From assembly GCA_051453625.1 (NCBI GenBank), contig JBOZIK010000001.1, forward strand, positions 205,177,733 to 205,207,231: 29,499 nucleotides of DNA. Direction: 5' to 3'. Position 1 is the first letter of the stretch. Every line of letters begins with the position of its first letter. The notes under the pieces were generated by a model that ran no database searches, was not told the origin of the DNA, and saw nothing but the letters and a program-made list of their open reading frames with translations. Both the position numbers and the translations under genes were made by a program. The stretch is from Welwitschia mirabilis (taxonomy: Eukaryota; Gnetophyta; Gnetopsida; Welwitschiales). Shown here one piece after another: positions 10,880 through 21,412 of this stretch.

Positions 10880-11960
10880 TCCTGATTAAATCATTCAAAA
10901 ATGTATGCTTCAAACTAAAATTCATGTTATTTTTACGCATTTCTATTTTAAGGCTTATGGGGGCTATTAGTCAGCTAATAAGACCACTATAGAATTTCTT
11001 AATTTGAGGTTCTATTAGTCATTAATTTTTAAAGAATCCTACCTTGACTATAAATTTTATGATAATCTCCAAAAATTAGGATGTCTTTCTTGAAGATAAA
11101 AGATGCTCCTAAACTACATTCTCATAGTCTAATCCTCAAATATTTAGGAAATTAATGTTCAAGGCCCTTATCCATCCTTTAATGGGCATTATTACATTTT
11201 CATCTATGTTGATTACATAACAAAATGCATTGAGGCATGCACATGTTGATCAAACAATGCTCAAACAGTAATAAAACTCTTTAAGAAAAATACCTTAACA
11301 TGATTTGGATGTTGACAAGTTTTAACTAGTGATAGAGTACTATATTTTTCTAATAAAATATTCAAAAACCTTATTGCCAAATACTGGGTTACTCACAAAG
11401 TAGTAACACCTTACCATCCTTAAACTAGTGGTCAAGTTAAGGTTATAAATAGGAAGATTAAGAAAATTATATGAAAGATAGTAAACTAAAAATCAAAATA
11501 TTATTCCTTTAATCTTAGTGATATTTTATGGGCCTATTAAACCACTTACAAGACTCCCTTAGGAATTTCATCGTTTAGGCTAGGTTATGGAAAAGTCTAT
11601 CCCATAGTACTTGAGCACAAAGTATATTAGGTAATCAAAACAAGAAACTTGCATTTAGAGGCTGAAAAAAAAAAGAATCATACAACTTAAATTATATGAA
11701 ATTAGAAATGATACCTACCAAAACATGAGGATAAACAAAGAGAGGATAAAGAAGTTCCATGACCAACACATCATCAGAAAAAATTTTAAGGAGGGAGAAC
11801 CTATTCTATTTTATAAGTTATTCTTACATCTTTTCATAGCAAAACAGTCACTAAGTGGAAAGAAATATTTTTAATAAAGAAGGTTTTTCCTTATGAGGTA
11901 CTTCTCATAGAAAATCCTAAAAATTGTCAACTCTTAAAAGTCATGAACACTGCCTAAAGT
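10880..11960 (+). pseudogene. Integrase relic (Athila-like)
   Basis: Integrase inserts the DNA copy into the host chromosome. The zinc-binding N-terminus is damaged (AYGGY near 10956, Cys residues mostly lost). In the core, GPYPSFNGHYYIFIYVDYIT marks the first catalytic block, with the first Asp now Asn (codon 11154-11156). The second Asp survives in TSDRVLYFSNK (11331-11333). The Glu block reads INRKIKKI with Glu now Lys (11454-11456). Both losses are G-to-A changes. Next come TTYKTPLGISSFRLGYGKVY and LEHKVY, typical of Athila/Tat, and a C-terminal KKVFPYEVLLIENPKN. Stops at Gln or Trp positions are frequent. The protein could not work even if made. Confidence 0.75.
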
Positions 11961-13275
11961 ACTATCATCCACTTATTTAGTAACTTATGAATTTATGAGG
12001 CTTACTGATCTAGTTTAATGGCCTTAAAAAAAACAATAATAAGTGATCTCATTATCATCTAAGTAATAGTTAAAATTAAGTATGTTTATTGGTTTTTAAG
12101 GAAGGTTTATGCTAATTTTAATTGTGATTATTAAATGCACATTCACTTAAGGTCTCCAATTTTGGAAAAACTTGGTTGAAAAGGTAGGATTTACCATTGT
12201 ATGTATTATTTAAGTCTAAATCCTTTAATGGAGATAAGATTTATCTTAACTAGAATAATGAGCCTAAGACCCCCTAGTGTGCATAAAAAAAATGACTATG
12301 GGAATATGAACAAAAGAAAATAATATATCTCTTCTCAAAATGCATATAATATTAATCACTTAAGTTATATTTAATTAACTACATTAGGGCTATGGATGCC
12401 TACTAGTAATACAGCTCTAATGATCTAATTGTAATATGTTCAACTACATTAGGGCTATAAACGCTCACTAGTAATGTAGCCCTAATTTCTAAATAAAACA
12501 ACATGCTTAACCTGTTGGCATAAAATGTCATAATACTAGATACTCAATGTGATCTAAAGTTTTAAAACTAAGAATATATGTAAAGGTAGAAATGGAAAAT
12601 AAAGGAATGAAAAAGATGATAATTAGAGGCTTTCTATGACTGGTTGTCTTTTAACTTTCATACTTCTGATTTTCTAGTGCTTTATTGAATTTGTGTAAGA
12701 TACTCTATTGAGACTATGCTTAGTTGATTGTGAGATGCAATAAAAATACAAAATTATAATAGATGCCTTTAACTTGGAATTATTTTACTTATTTATTCAT
12801 CATTTTATGATTTAGTCCATTGACACATTTTTCACCTCCCTTTTACTCCACTTCATTTCACTTCACTTCATATCCCTTCTCATGAGTAATAATTCCTTAG
12901 AAATAAACCATTTTAGTTGATTAACCTTCCATTTAATATTATTTCACATTAGTTAATTTTTTTCTTTTTAGATTAGCTACATTATTTTGCATGGTTTTCA
13001 ATAAAGAACCTTTTGTGATTCTTTCTAAGGCTTGTGTTCTCAAATGACTTAAATATTTTTCACCATAAACTTTGAGGATAAATTTCAACATTGATTAGGG
13101 TATATGACATCTGCTTTTAATGATAAAATATTTCATTTAATGTCTTAAATTCATAAAATTTTTAAATTTATATCATTTTCATACTTGAACACAATTGACA
13201 TAGATAATTTTTGCATGTTTAACCATTTTGTTATCAACCTTTTGCTAAGACACTCACAAAAGATTGGTTACTAGG
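11961..13275 (+). other. 3' non-coding region of the Athila-like element
   Basis: I find no env-like or other protein relic between the integrase and the 3' LTR. It holds two tandem hairpin repeats (12378-12487) and a pyrimidine-rich stretch with repeated CACTTCA words (about 12845-12880). The polypurine tract expected just before 13276 is not convincing (ACTAGG only). Confidence 0.5.
12378..12487. repeat. Two tandem hairpin-forming repeats
   Basis: Unit 1 (about 12378-12421) and unit 2 (about 12443-12487) share CAACTACATTAGGGCTAT-like starts and ACTAGTAAT middles. Each unit folds back on itself: ATTAGGGCTA on the left pairs with TAGCCCTAAT on the right (unit 2), and less perfectly with CAGCTCTAAT in unit 1. 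They lie about 0.8 kb before the 3' LTR. Confidence 0.75.
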
Positions 13276-14616
13276 TGTATTAACATGTAAAAATTGATAT
13301 TACAATAAATTTAAATGACCAATTAATCTTAATAGAAGACATTAATATAATCGATTTTATCATTAAAAAATGTCTTCTATTTATTTTGATAATACTTGTG
13401 AACTTATCTACTTGTCCATGACATTTTTAGGTTAATTATGCTAAATTGAAGAACATTACTTAAAATGAAGATCATTAAAGCTAATATGCTAGTATTACCA
13501 CATATGACCACTGGTGATGCTAGTCATTTTGCACAAAATACCTTTAAACACATGTTTTTAACTTATCATGAAAAATTGAATTGAATGCAAGTATGGTCTT
13601 GATCTAATTCCATGTCAGAAATCAATTACATTCTTGATGACATGGTAATGATGATGAGGACCCACAAAGTAATATTTGGTAGGGTTGAGTAGGATGATGG
13701 TGGAGACACATGGTGTTACTAGTGGTTGGTAGCAGTTGCAGCATCTGGAAGCCAACTGCTAACATTGTCATAAGAATCTGTTTCAATTGTAGAAGAAGAT
13801 AAACCTTTATTCCTAAATGTCTCATTATGTAACCGTCTACCTAATGTTATAAGTCAAAAGCTTATAACTACCCCTCACGCTCATCTCTTCTATAAAAGGG
13901 CCTTGAACCCTTTATTATATGATATTTAGCTTTGGTGAATTTTAAAACATTAGAGTGTCAATCATGATGGCTTTCTAAGCAACTCTTTAAGGGAGTAAGC
14001 TAGTATTAGAGGATTGTTGAGAAGTTCTTCTAGCATCTTTCTTCCTTTGTTGTAAAGTGTTTCTTTTTTATATAATATATAAATCATTTATCTTTTATTT
14101 CAAATTATGAGTTATTTTATATTTATAATGTTTAAAAAGCAACTTAGTCATTAAAGATTTATTACAATTAAATGATCTCTTTTAACATTTAATCTAAGTC
14201 CTTTAACCTTATAGATTTTAAGTGCTTAGGGTCCTTACTGTATATTAGAATTTAAGTCTTTTAAGATTAAGTAGCAATTGATTTCACCATTACTCATACC
14301 ATGAATGAGATTATGTTACCATGATCCAATCCCAAAACATTTGATGGTTTTAAGTGTGTTATAGGAAAGGAATTAGATAATGTTGAAGTGTCAGATTGCT
14401 TGAAAGTGAATTGGCAATACCTTAGAGCTAACTTGCTTCCCTTCTCTTAAATTTTTAAATTAAAACTCTAAAATCACCTCTTCTATTCTTTCTTTTGCTA
14501 AAATTTTGTAATTTGAATTAAGTTTAAGTTAGCTCAAATTTTGAACCATCCCTAATGAAGAATGATAACTAAGTGTAAACTTAGTTTTAAATCTAGACAT
14601 TGTAAAATAATAAACA
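13276..14616 (+). repeat. 3' LTR of the Athila-like element
   Basis: Direct repeat of the 5' LTR. It begins TGTATTAACATG and ends TAAACA, followed by CATGA, the same five bases that precede the 5' LTR. It carries a conserved TATAAAAGGG at 13891-13900. The open minus-strand frame at 13622-13825 lies wholly within it and is not a gene. It keeps a few CpGs that the 5' copy has lost. Confidence 0.85.
13891..13898 (+). promoter_or_regulatory. TATA box of the 3' LTR
   Basis: TATAAAAG, in the same place as the box at 4987-4994 of the 5' LTR, after a CTCATCTCTTC pyrimidine stretch. Confidence 0.6.
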
Positions 14617-14621
14617 CATGA
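14617..14621. repeat. Target site duplication CATGA (partner at 4339-4343)
   Basis: Five bases identical on both sides of the element, the length typical of Ty3/gypsy integration. Both sit directly against the LTR ends, and LINE sequence continues on each side. Confidence 0.75.
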
Positions 14622-16420
14622 TGAAATACATTCTAATAACTTACTCAAGGATAATTTACAAAGATTTAAATGATGACCTAAAATCTAGAGAAAGCAATAG
14701 GGTTTGAGATTTAAGAGAAAAGAGACTCTAAAAGAAGAGTTAATGGATATCCAAGTTAAGCAAGAATAGGAAGATGATCTCCACTAAAGAAAATGGAAAC
14801 ACCCTTGAGAGTTACATAGGATCATAAAATAGGAGGAAATATATTGAAATAAAAGGACTAATAGTAATTAAATAAAAGATAGAGACAAATATTTAAAATT
14901 ATCTTTTATATATATCAATAATAGGAGATAGAAAAACATAATTTATGATGTAAACTACAAAAATTAGTATTTTAGTAAAAAAAAAACTAGTTCAATGAGC
15001 TTTTATAAAAAATGTAAAGGAGCTTTTGACTAATGCAAATGCCAAAAATCCTTCAACTCTCTATACTAAGTCCTAAAAAGAAGAAAATCCCCTACAAAAA
15101 CTAGAAAAAGATTAATTTTAGAATTCTCTCAAGAAAATGAAGTTAAATCATAATCCTAAACCTAATAATTAGATAGTAGAATTCTTTAAAAAGTTTTGGG
15201 TTATAATTGAAAGATTAGTAGAATCCATATGTAAAAAAATCTTAGAGTTGGAATAATACCTCATGTATGTAATAATACCTATGTAATTATAGTACTAAAA
15301 AAATAAAAAGCTATTGAAGTACAGGACTATAGATCAATAAAAGTGTGTAACATCATTTATAGACTTTTTTCTAAAGTTCTAGTAGTATAAATTCATCCTT
15401 TCTTATAGGATGTAATGATATGCAATTAAGTTTGTTCTTAGAAAACTAGTTCATTTTATATTAGATAATCTTTAATCATGAAACATTCCACTCTATACAG
15501 AAGAAAAGAATGGAATTCTTTAAAACATGTTTTAATAATGAAAAACTTTTCCTTCCATTTTGTATAGCTTATCATTCAAATGTAGTAATCAACAAGGATT
15601 AGCTTAATATTTAATCATAACATACATGGTTTATTTAGTGTAATAAGATGTTTGAAGTAGGATGACTTTATCTTTCCTTACTCATTTATTATAGTTCTAG
15701 ATGTTCTTCAAGACTATATAAAAAAGTAAGGAGGAGAAGGAATAAAGGTTCATAATATGGATATAATGTGTAACTATTTTACTAATGATTTCATTATCTT
15801 TGCTAAAGCAATATTTAATAGATCATCATCATTAAACATGGGTTGAATTCCTTTGTAAAGAAATGTGATTTTACTATTAACTAGATAAAAGTAGAGCTGA
15901 TTCCCTAAATACACGGACTAGTGTACAGAGAGATATTAAGAGGTCTTTTGGTATATGAAGAGGTAAGTTTAAGGATATTTATTTGAAGTATATAGAACAT
16001 GATTGATTTCTGATTGATTTTAGTCAAAAACTGGGAAGGAAGTAATGTTATTGGAATGTAATATTCTTATCTAACAAGGAAATAGTAATCTTAGTAAATA
16101 CTATAATTTCAATAGTATAGAAATATAACTCTTTGATTGGGGTTCTCTTAGAAAATGTAAAATCAATTTAAATAGATTCATTAGAAACTTTACTTGGGAA
16201 GGAGATAAGGAAGGAAGTAAAGTACATACAATGGCTTAGAATGAGATAAGAAAACCAATTTATGCAAGTGAATGGAGTGTCTAAAATCTTAAGGATAATA
16301 ATCTTTTAATTCAAATGAACCTAATTAAGAAACCTAAAGCAAGGAATAAGATCATGTAGATCAAAATATTAAAGACCCAAAAATTTTTTAGTAATAAAGT
16401 GGTTATCAATGGGAAGTTAT
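14622..16420 (+). pseudogene. LINE ORF2 relic, right half: reverse transcriptase
   Basis: Continuation of the LINE broken at 4343. Landmarks in order: VEFFKKFWVIIE-like near 15178; EVQDYRSI then CNIIYRLFSKVLV at 15346-15384, the conserved R-P-I-S-L-C-N-V-x-Y-K-x-x-S-K-x-L-x-N-R block; a palm block FTNDFIIFAKA at 15778-15810, where FADD has become FTND (first Asp lost, second kept); and RKCKINLNRFIRNF then TWEGDKEGSKVHTMAWNEIR at about 16147-16255, typical of the C-terminal end of plant LINE RTs. A Trp codon near 16354 has become TAG. I cannot find the 3' end or poly(A) tail with confidence; recognisable sequence fades by about 16420. Confidence 0.7.
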
Positions 16421-16744
16421 TTGTCAGGTGTAGAAGGTAGGTGCTTTCACATCTGTTCATTTTGTTGGCTTTGGAAATTCTAGAGGAATAGGACCTTGTC
16501 TACCCTTCATTTGTGGAATATAATAATGCAAAGTAGTTTTTTGGGAGAAATGCACCAAGAATGGATAAGGATTTCATGAGAAAAACGTAGTTGTAAGAAC
16601 CATGAAATTTTACTATAAAGTTCATTGNNNNNNNNNNNNNNNNNNNNNNNNNNNNNNNNNNNNNNNNNNNNNNNNNNNNNNNNNNNNNNNNNNNNNNNNN
16701 NNNNNNNNNNNNNNNNNNNNNNNNNNNTACTATAAAGTTCATTG
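16421..16744. other. Unassigned stretch with a 100-N gap flanked by a 17-base duplicate
   Basis: The N run is 16628-16727. TACTATAAAGTTCATTG occurs exactly at 16611-16627 and again at 16728-16744, so the gap is probably a false one between overlapping contig ends. The flanking DNA may be LINE tail but shows no recognisable protein. Confidence 0.7.
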
Positions 16745-17480
16745 ACCAGTATCTCATTCAAGATGACAATACCTCATAGCTTAAAGGCTGACATTTCAAT
16801 TTTCTTTTGGATTTAAGGGAAGGAAGAAAAATTAATATACCCCATTTATTTTTATAAAAATTGATAGAATGCTTTAATATCAAGCATTCTAGGCTAATTC
16901 AAAAGCTTCTAAACTTTTTTTGCAATGCCAACAATTCCCTTTCCTTCAATCCTAACCATAAGCAAATGAGGACCCATGGAAGATAGAGCATTTTCAAGAT
17001 ATAGTTTCTTTCTTTAACATCTCTTAGCAGAAGAGATGAAAAACTAGCATGAAGAATAGGTTTAAACCTAATAGGAATTCTCCTATTCTATCCTAAGAAG
17101 AAATAGTTTTATAAAGTAGTGTAACTTAGAGAATTCAAACAACAGATGTACAGCAGTGTCTATAAAAACACCTTAGCATGAAAGCCTTATGGAGAAATTT
17201 ATCCCTTCCACTGATAATATAGATCCTTTTACTTATTCTAGTACTAGAAAGCATTATGTAGAAGTTCAAAGCTTCAGGATCAAGGATTTAAACCACCAAC
17301 AGGATATATAGGAATTAAAATGCTAATTTAAGATAAATGAAGGTGGATAAGATTTTCCCTTATGAAGTTATCTTCATCACTAATGATAAAGAAAATGAAA
17401 GTAAATGCAAGTCTGGTGCATACTAGAGGCTTTCCCCCACAACCAAAAATACATCAATATAGTTCTTTAGAAAACCATTG
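16745..17480 (-). other. Possible organelle-derived segment (intron-like) next to the tRNA half
   Basis: Read on the minus strand, this DNA follows the split tRNA at 17481-17524 where a group II intron would be expected, starting TGCGCACCAATGG. It looks less eroded than the LINE sequence beside it and has no retroelement protein. I could not find the matching 3' tRNA half or an intron domain V near the expected far end, so any organelle copy is truncated or rearranged. An ordinary unknown intergenic stretch remains possible. Confidence 0.35.
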
Positions 17481-17524
17481 GTGCGCATGTAAACAAGGTG
17501 CTCTACCAACTGAGCTATAGTCCT
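17481..17524 (-). tRNA. 5' half of a tRNA-Val(UAC)-like gene, split or truncated
   Basis: On the minus strand the sequence starts AGGACTATAGCTCAGTTGGT and continues AGAGCACCTTGTTTACA. It gives a 5' acceptor strand (17518-17524), a full D arm with TAGCTCAGTTGGTAGAGC, and an anticodon stem and loop with anticodon TAC (plus-strand 17489-17491). After the loop the sequence does not pair back to CCTTG, so the anticodon stem is not completed. The layout resembles the plastid trnV-UAC gene, which has a group II intron in this position. I see no 3' half in the window, so this is a non-functional fragment, likely from plastid DNA. Confidence 0.5.
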
Positions 17525-18699
17525 CTAGTTTTTTAACCATCTATACTAAACTAAGTAAATAGAATCTTTTTTATCAAGGTATAGTTTTTCTCTTCAATCA
17601 GAAAAAAATTTCTAAAAGATGTTGAACGATTCCCTTTCTTTTCCTTCCATAATAGAGAATTAGGGAATAAAAAAATTCCATATCCATAAGTTTTTCCAAA
17701 CTCCAAAATAATTGAGTTCTTTTCAACAATGAAAAAAGAATGGAAACGAACATGTTTTTGGAAATAGATAAAAAAAGCTAAGAGCTAACTAAACATAAGA
17801 TATCTTTAGAGTTAAATTCAAAGTAACATTTTAATGATATTGCCTTGACCAAGGACTAGAAGAATTATTATGGAATTCTAGGGATTAAATCAAGCACTTC
17901 TTAGTAGGAAATAGTGAAGACACATTATAAGCTGGTGTTATGATGGCACTCCAACAAGAATAGGCATTGCTTGTAAGAGGCTTTAGAGAAGAGAATTGAG
18001 CTTAATGGAGTAAAAGACATTTTAACAAACAAATGAATAAGATTTCACTACCTTTTTTAGAACATGGAGAAGCTAATCCAATTTATGATAGATGGTTTTT
18101 AGTGTTTATACTTTTATTTTCTCTAAAATAGTTTACTTGTTTTATTAAGACTTGGTTGTTTTATGGTCTACTTTAAAGCTAGGTTTTATGATTAATGATT
18201 TGTAATAGGAGAAACCTTACTTCTAATGTAGTTTTATAAAGCTTTTTATAGCTTTAATAGAATAGGATCTTTCTTTTAAAAAACTAGTTTTTTGTAAAAA
18301 AATAGATTTTAGAAGGAAAAATGAAACTGATACTCTAATCATAGGCCTATTTTCTTATTCCTAATAATGAAAAATCAAAAAAACTAGGTCTTCATAGGAA
18401 TCTTACTTACCTAAAGATATGACTTAAAACCTAGAGAAATCCTAGAGTAAGAAACTAGCTAACTAATTAAAATGAGCTAAAGTATAAGCTAAGAGATATT
18501 TAACTTAGATAGGAAAATTGTGAGGGTATTCAGGTAGAAGAATGAGAGAAATTATGGAATCTTCATTCCATTCATAAACAAGAGTAAATTTACTAAAAAT
18601 AAAAAGCTTATATCAGTTAACTAAAGGATAATGATAAAAATACCAAATATTTTTCAAGTTGATTAATTAAAGGAGTAAATATAATTGGATATCTAAAAT
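17525..18699. other. Unassigned AT-rich DNA
   Basis: I see no protein signature, repeat pair or RNA gene. The first about 250 bases may continue the organelle-like segment. From about 18345 onward short Lys/Asn/Leu-rich stretches on the plus strand could be the linker before the RT of the second LINE, but no motif supports this. Confidence 0.3.
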
Positions 18700-20200
18700 A
18701 AATATAAGTAAAGAGACTATCCAAAGAGATAGAACTTCAAATATTTTCATAAAAAACCTATAGTAATTATGGATAACTAAAGAACATATAAAAATTTATT
18801 TTAGCTATAGATAATCTTAGAAAAGCTACATAGCCCTTATACCCAATAATTAGCAATATATTTAAAATTCTATAATAATGATGAAATTGCATAGGATAGC
18901 AAGTCTAAATGGATGGATAGTCAAATTTTTCAAAAAGTTTTGTCCAACTTGAGCATTCAAATTGAAAGATCCTTTTATTAGATTTTAAATACAAGTAGAA
19001 TTTCATAGAGCTAGAATAATTCTAATGTTATTGTGATCTCAAAAAAATAAAGCCATTGGAGAGTTAGAATCATAGATCAATAGATGTATGTAATATCATC
19101 TATGAGTTGTTTTTTAAGTTCTTAGTTAATAGGATTTAATCATACCTTCTCTCAATAATAAGAGGGAATCAAGCTATATTCTTAAAAGGAAAGGATATTC
19201 TAGGCCAAATTATTCTTGAATATAAATTTTTTTGTTTCATATTTAAGGAAAGAATCAAGGGATTCATCTTCAAACTTAATATTAAGAAATATTATAATAG
19301 CATTTTTTGGAAGTTTCTTGAACATGTTTTAAGAAAGTAAAGTTTTCAATAAAACTTTATCTAGCTTGTTTTGCATATGAAAAGTTTAGTGAGATTTATC
19401 CTCAAGATTAATTAATAGATTCATGTGTACCTTTCCATAGGAAGAAATCTAAAATAGAGATATCCTTGGGATATCTATTTATTTATTATTGCAATTGACT
19501 ATCTATAAAACTACCTAAGAAAGGAAGCAAGTATAGACATAAACATTCATGGCCTTAAATTCCTACATAATCACTTCTTAAATGAATAATGATTTTTTAG
19601 AAGATGATATTTAAAAAATAAAAACCATCACAAGAGAGCTAGAAAGATTATGATAACATTCTAGTTTAGAAATTAACCGTTCAAAAAGAAGAGCTTATTA
19701 TGTTTGTACTTAAAGAAGTCTTTAAGAAGTAATTTATTAAATATTATGGATTTAGGGAGGTAAGGACAAGAATGCCTACTAGGAAATACCAATGTTTAAT
19801 TTTAGTAAATTAATAAGGTTTAATCCAAAAGTTAGAAAGGAGATGTAGTAATTGGGTTTTTGTATTTCTTTCTAGTAAAGTAAAATCATTTTGGCTAACA
19901 TAGTTTTAGAAATTATAGTAACATACAACACCACTATGAGAGAATTACTAGAATAAATAAAAACTTTCTCAATATAATTATGGATAATTTTATTTAAAAA
20001 GATGAGAAAGAGAGTGGTGGATGCCATGCAGCAGTTTGAAATGACATTGCCAAGTAAATAAAGTTGAAAGATTAAGGGATTTAAGACATAAAGCACTATA
20101 TTTTTTAGCTTAAATAAAGATTATTAAAAAATAATAAGTAAGAATAAAATCCTTTTAGATAAATATTTTAAGGGAAAAATACTCAAACTAGGAATTTAAG
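18700..20200 (+). pseudogene. Second LINE relic: reverse transcriptase
   Basis: Readable blocks in order: NFKYFHK at 18733-18753 (the N-T-K-F-F-H block upstream of plant LINE RTs), NVIVISKK at 19023-19046 (the V-x-I-P-K-K block), CNIIYELFFKFLVNR at 19089-19133, KYYNSIFWKFLEHVL around 19287-19331 (the K-A-Y-D...W block, with Asp now Asn), and a C-terminal VERLRDLRHKAL then NILREKY near 20055-20180. Frames shift several times and stops are common. It lies in the same orientation as the LINE above but differs in sequence, so it is a separate insertion, not a duplicate. No endonuclease or ORF1 is visible, which suggests 5' truncation. Confidence 0.65.
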
Positions 20201-20211
20201 TAGGGGGGTTT

Positions 20212-21412
20212 CCCATTTTGAATATCCATATGTGAAGGGAGAAAAGAGCTAGAAACCTAAGTTACCTAAAGCTAGGTAAGAGGAACATTTTCTTTTTGAA
20301 GTTTAGAATTTTAGATGATCACATCCCTAGGGATTTAGAACAACTTAAACTAGTAAAAACCTCACTAAAAGAACATGTAATCACTAAGGTAAACAAACTA
20401 TTAGAATGGGGGTTTTCTTTATAGAAGTGAAGACCAAAGGATAAACCATACTATTCTAGCTCTAAATGAATTTATAACTACATAGATCTTGGCATGAAGA
20501 TTTATCTTAGACTAAAGAACAATTAATAGAGAATTGTTTACTTCAAATAAATTNNNNNNNNNNTACAACACGTATACCATTATTTTTAAAGCTTTAAATA
20601 ACTATCTATTGGATAAATAAAATTTATTTAATTAGCTACTACTAAAAGGTAAAATTTTAATGGCTATTAGCTTAAGAAGAAAAGCCCTTAATAGGATTGT
20701 AGCTTTTGCAGGTAGATCAAGTGGTAAAACATTTCTTCTACAATTATTTAATGATAAAATCCATTTAGGTAATAATTAGTGAACTACAATTAAGATTGTC
20801 ATATGCTCCAATAAAGGTAAACCTGTATACATTATTATTTAGCATATCTAGATTATAAAAAAGCACATGTATTTAAAAGAAAATGGCCTATCATATTATA
20901 CATCCTTCATTACATTCAGTATAAAGTTTAGCTTAATTTCATTCTTTACATGATGGTTCTTCAACCTAGACATAAGCCTATAAATTCAGAACCATAGCAA
21001 GAGAATGTAAAACTATGGAATATCTAAAAAATGTGCATTATAACTAGCTAATAAACTTGAAAAATAACCCCCTCATCAATGTGTAGAAGTTTATTAAGTA
21101 GGTAAAATTACTAGAAAAGAAAAGAAAGATTTTCATTTCCCATTAGTTATTTGCAAATGCAAAAATTTTAAAAGAGAAAGCATTGATTATGCCCTTATTT
21201 ATGGGATGCAATGATGTTGACTGGATTTTTAAAGGAAAATCCTTATAAGCAAAAACATTTATGTCTAGAAATTCTCACTATGAGCTCCATGAACTCTCAT
21301 AATGAAATTTATTAATAGATATCTTATCCATAATGATAACTACTCTAAGCTATGATGTTTTTATTTCTATATTTCTCTTGCACTACGAGATGGATATAGA
21401 ACCAATATTTAA
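20212..21412 (+). pseudogene. Unrecognised protein relic, reading frame preserved but full of stops
   Basis: I do not recognise this protein. On the left of the 10-N gap (20554-20563), one frame can be read from 20212 to 20553. It opens for about 62 codons after a TGA at 20233-20235. On the right, a single frame runs from 20564 to 21412 (283 codons) with no insertion or deletion needed, interrupted by about 19 stops, each one transition away from CAA, CAG, CGA or TGG. It contains IVAFAGRSSGKTFLLQLFND (GRSSGKT at 20711-20731) and a basic segment ITRKEKKDFHFPLVICK. Two halves of one gene are likely. Other candidates are an accessory ORF of a retroelement or an endogenous viral gene; no motif decides. 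Confidence 0.5.
20554..20563. other. 10-N gap inside the unrecognised relic
   Basis: Taken literally, 10 bases would shift the reading frame between the two open halves, so the gap length is probably an estimate. Unlike the 100-N gaps, its flanks do not repeat each other. Confidence 0.7.

Larger units (their letters stand above)
4344..14616 (+). mobile_element. Ty3/gypsy LTR retrotransposon, Athila/Tat-like, complete in outline but degraded
   Basis: A full-length element inserted into the LINE. It has direct LTRs (4344-5727 and 13276-14616) with TG at the start, CA at the end of the 3' copy (TA in the 5' copy), and a CATGA duplication on both sides (4339-4343 and 14617-14621). A decayed PBS follows the 5' LTR. 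The internal order gag, protease, RT, RNase H, integrase is that of Ty3/gypsy. The Athila/Tat assignment rests on the gag NPGWRNH block, the DLGA protease, the integrase tail and the PBS type. By eye the two LTRs are roughly 75-80% identical, which points to an old insertion. I recognise no env-like ORF between the integrase and the 3' LTR. Confidence 0.85.

Noticed and set aside
12378-12487. A CRISPR array.
   Set aside because: Only two repeats, no regular spacers, no cas genes, and the DNA is plant retroelement sequence.
13255-13275. Polypurine tract of the Athila-like element.
   Set aside because: The bases before the 3' LTR (GATTGGTTACTAGG) are not purine-rich enough to call.
13622-13825. 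67-codon minus-strand open frame.
   Set aside because: It lies within the 3' LTR and the corresponding part of the 5' LTR is not open.
20711-20731. GRSSGKT as a Walker A (P-loop) of an ATPase or helicase.
   Set aside because: The motif needs four residues between the first Gly and GKT; here there are three, and no Walker B or helicase motifs follow.
8480-21412. Stops at Gln positions as a sign of a changed genetic code (TAA/TAG read as Gln).
   Set aside because: The same relics also show TGA and TAG at Arg or Trp positions, frameshifts, and Asp to Asn and Glu to Lys losses at active sites. Cytosine deamination explains all of these; a code change explains only the first.
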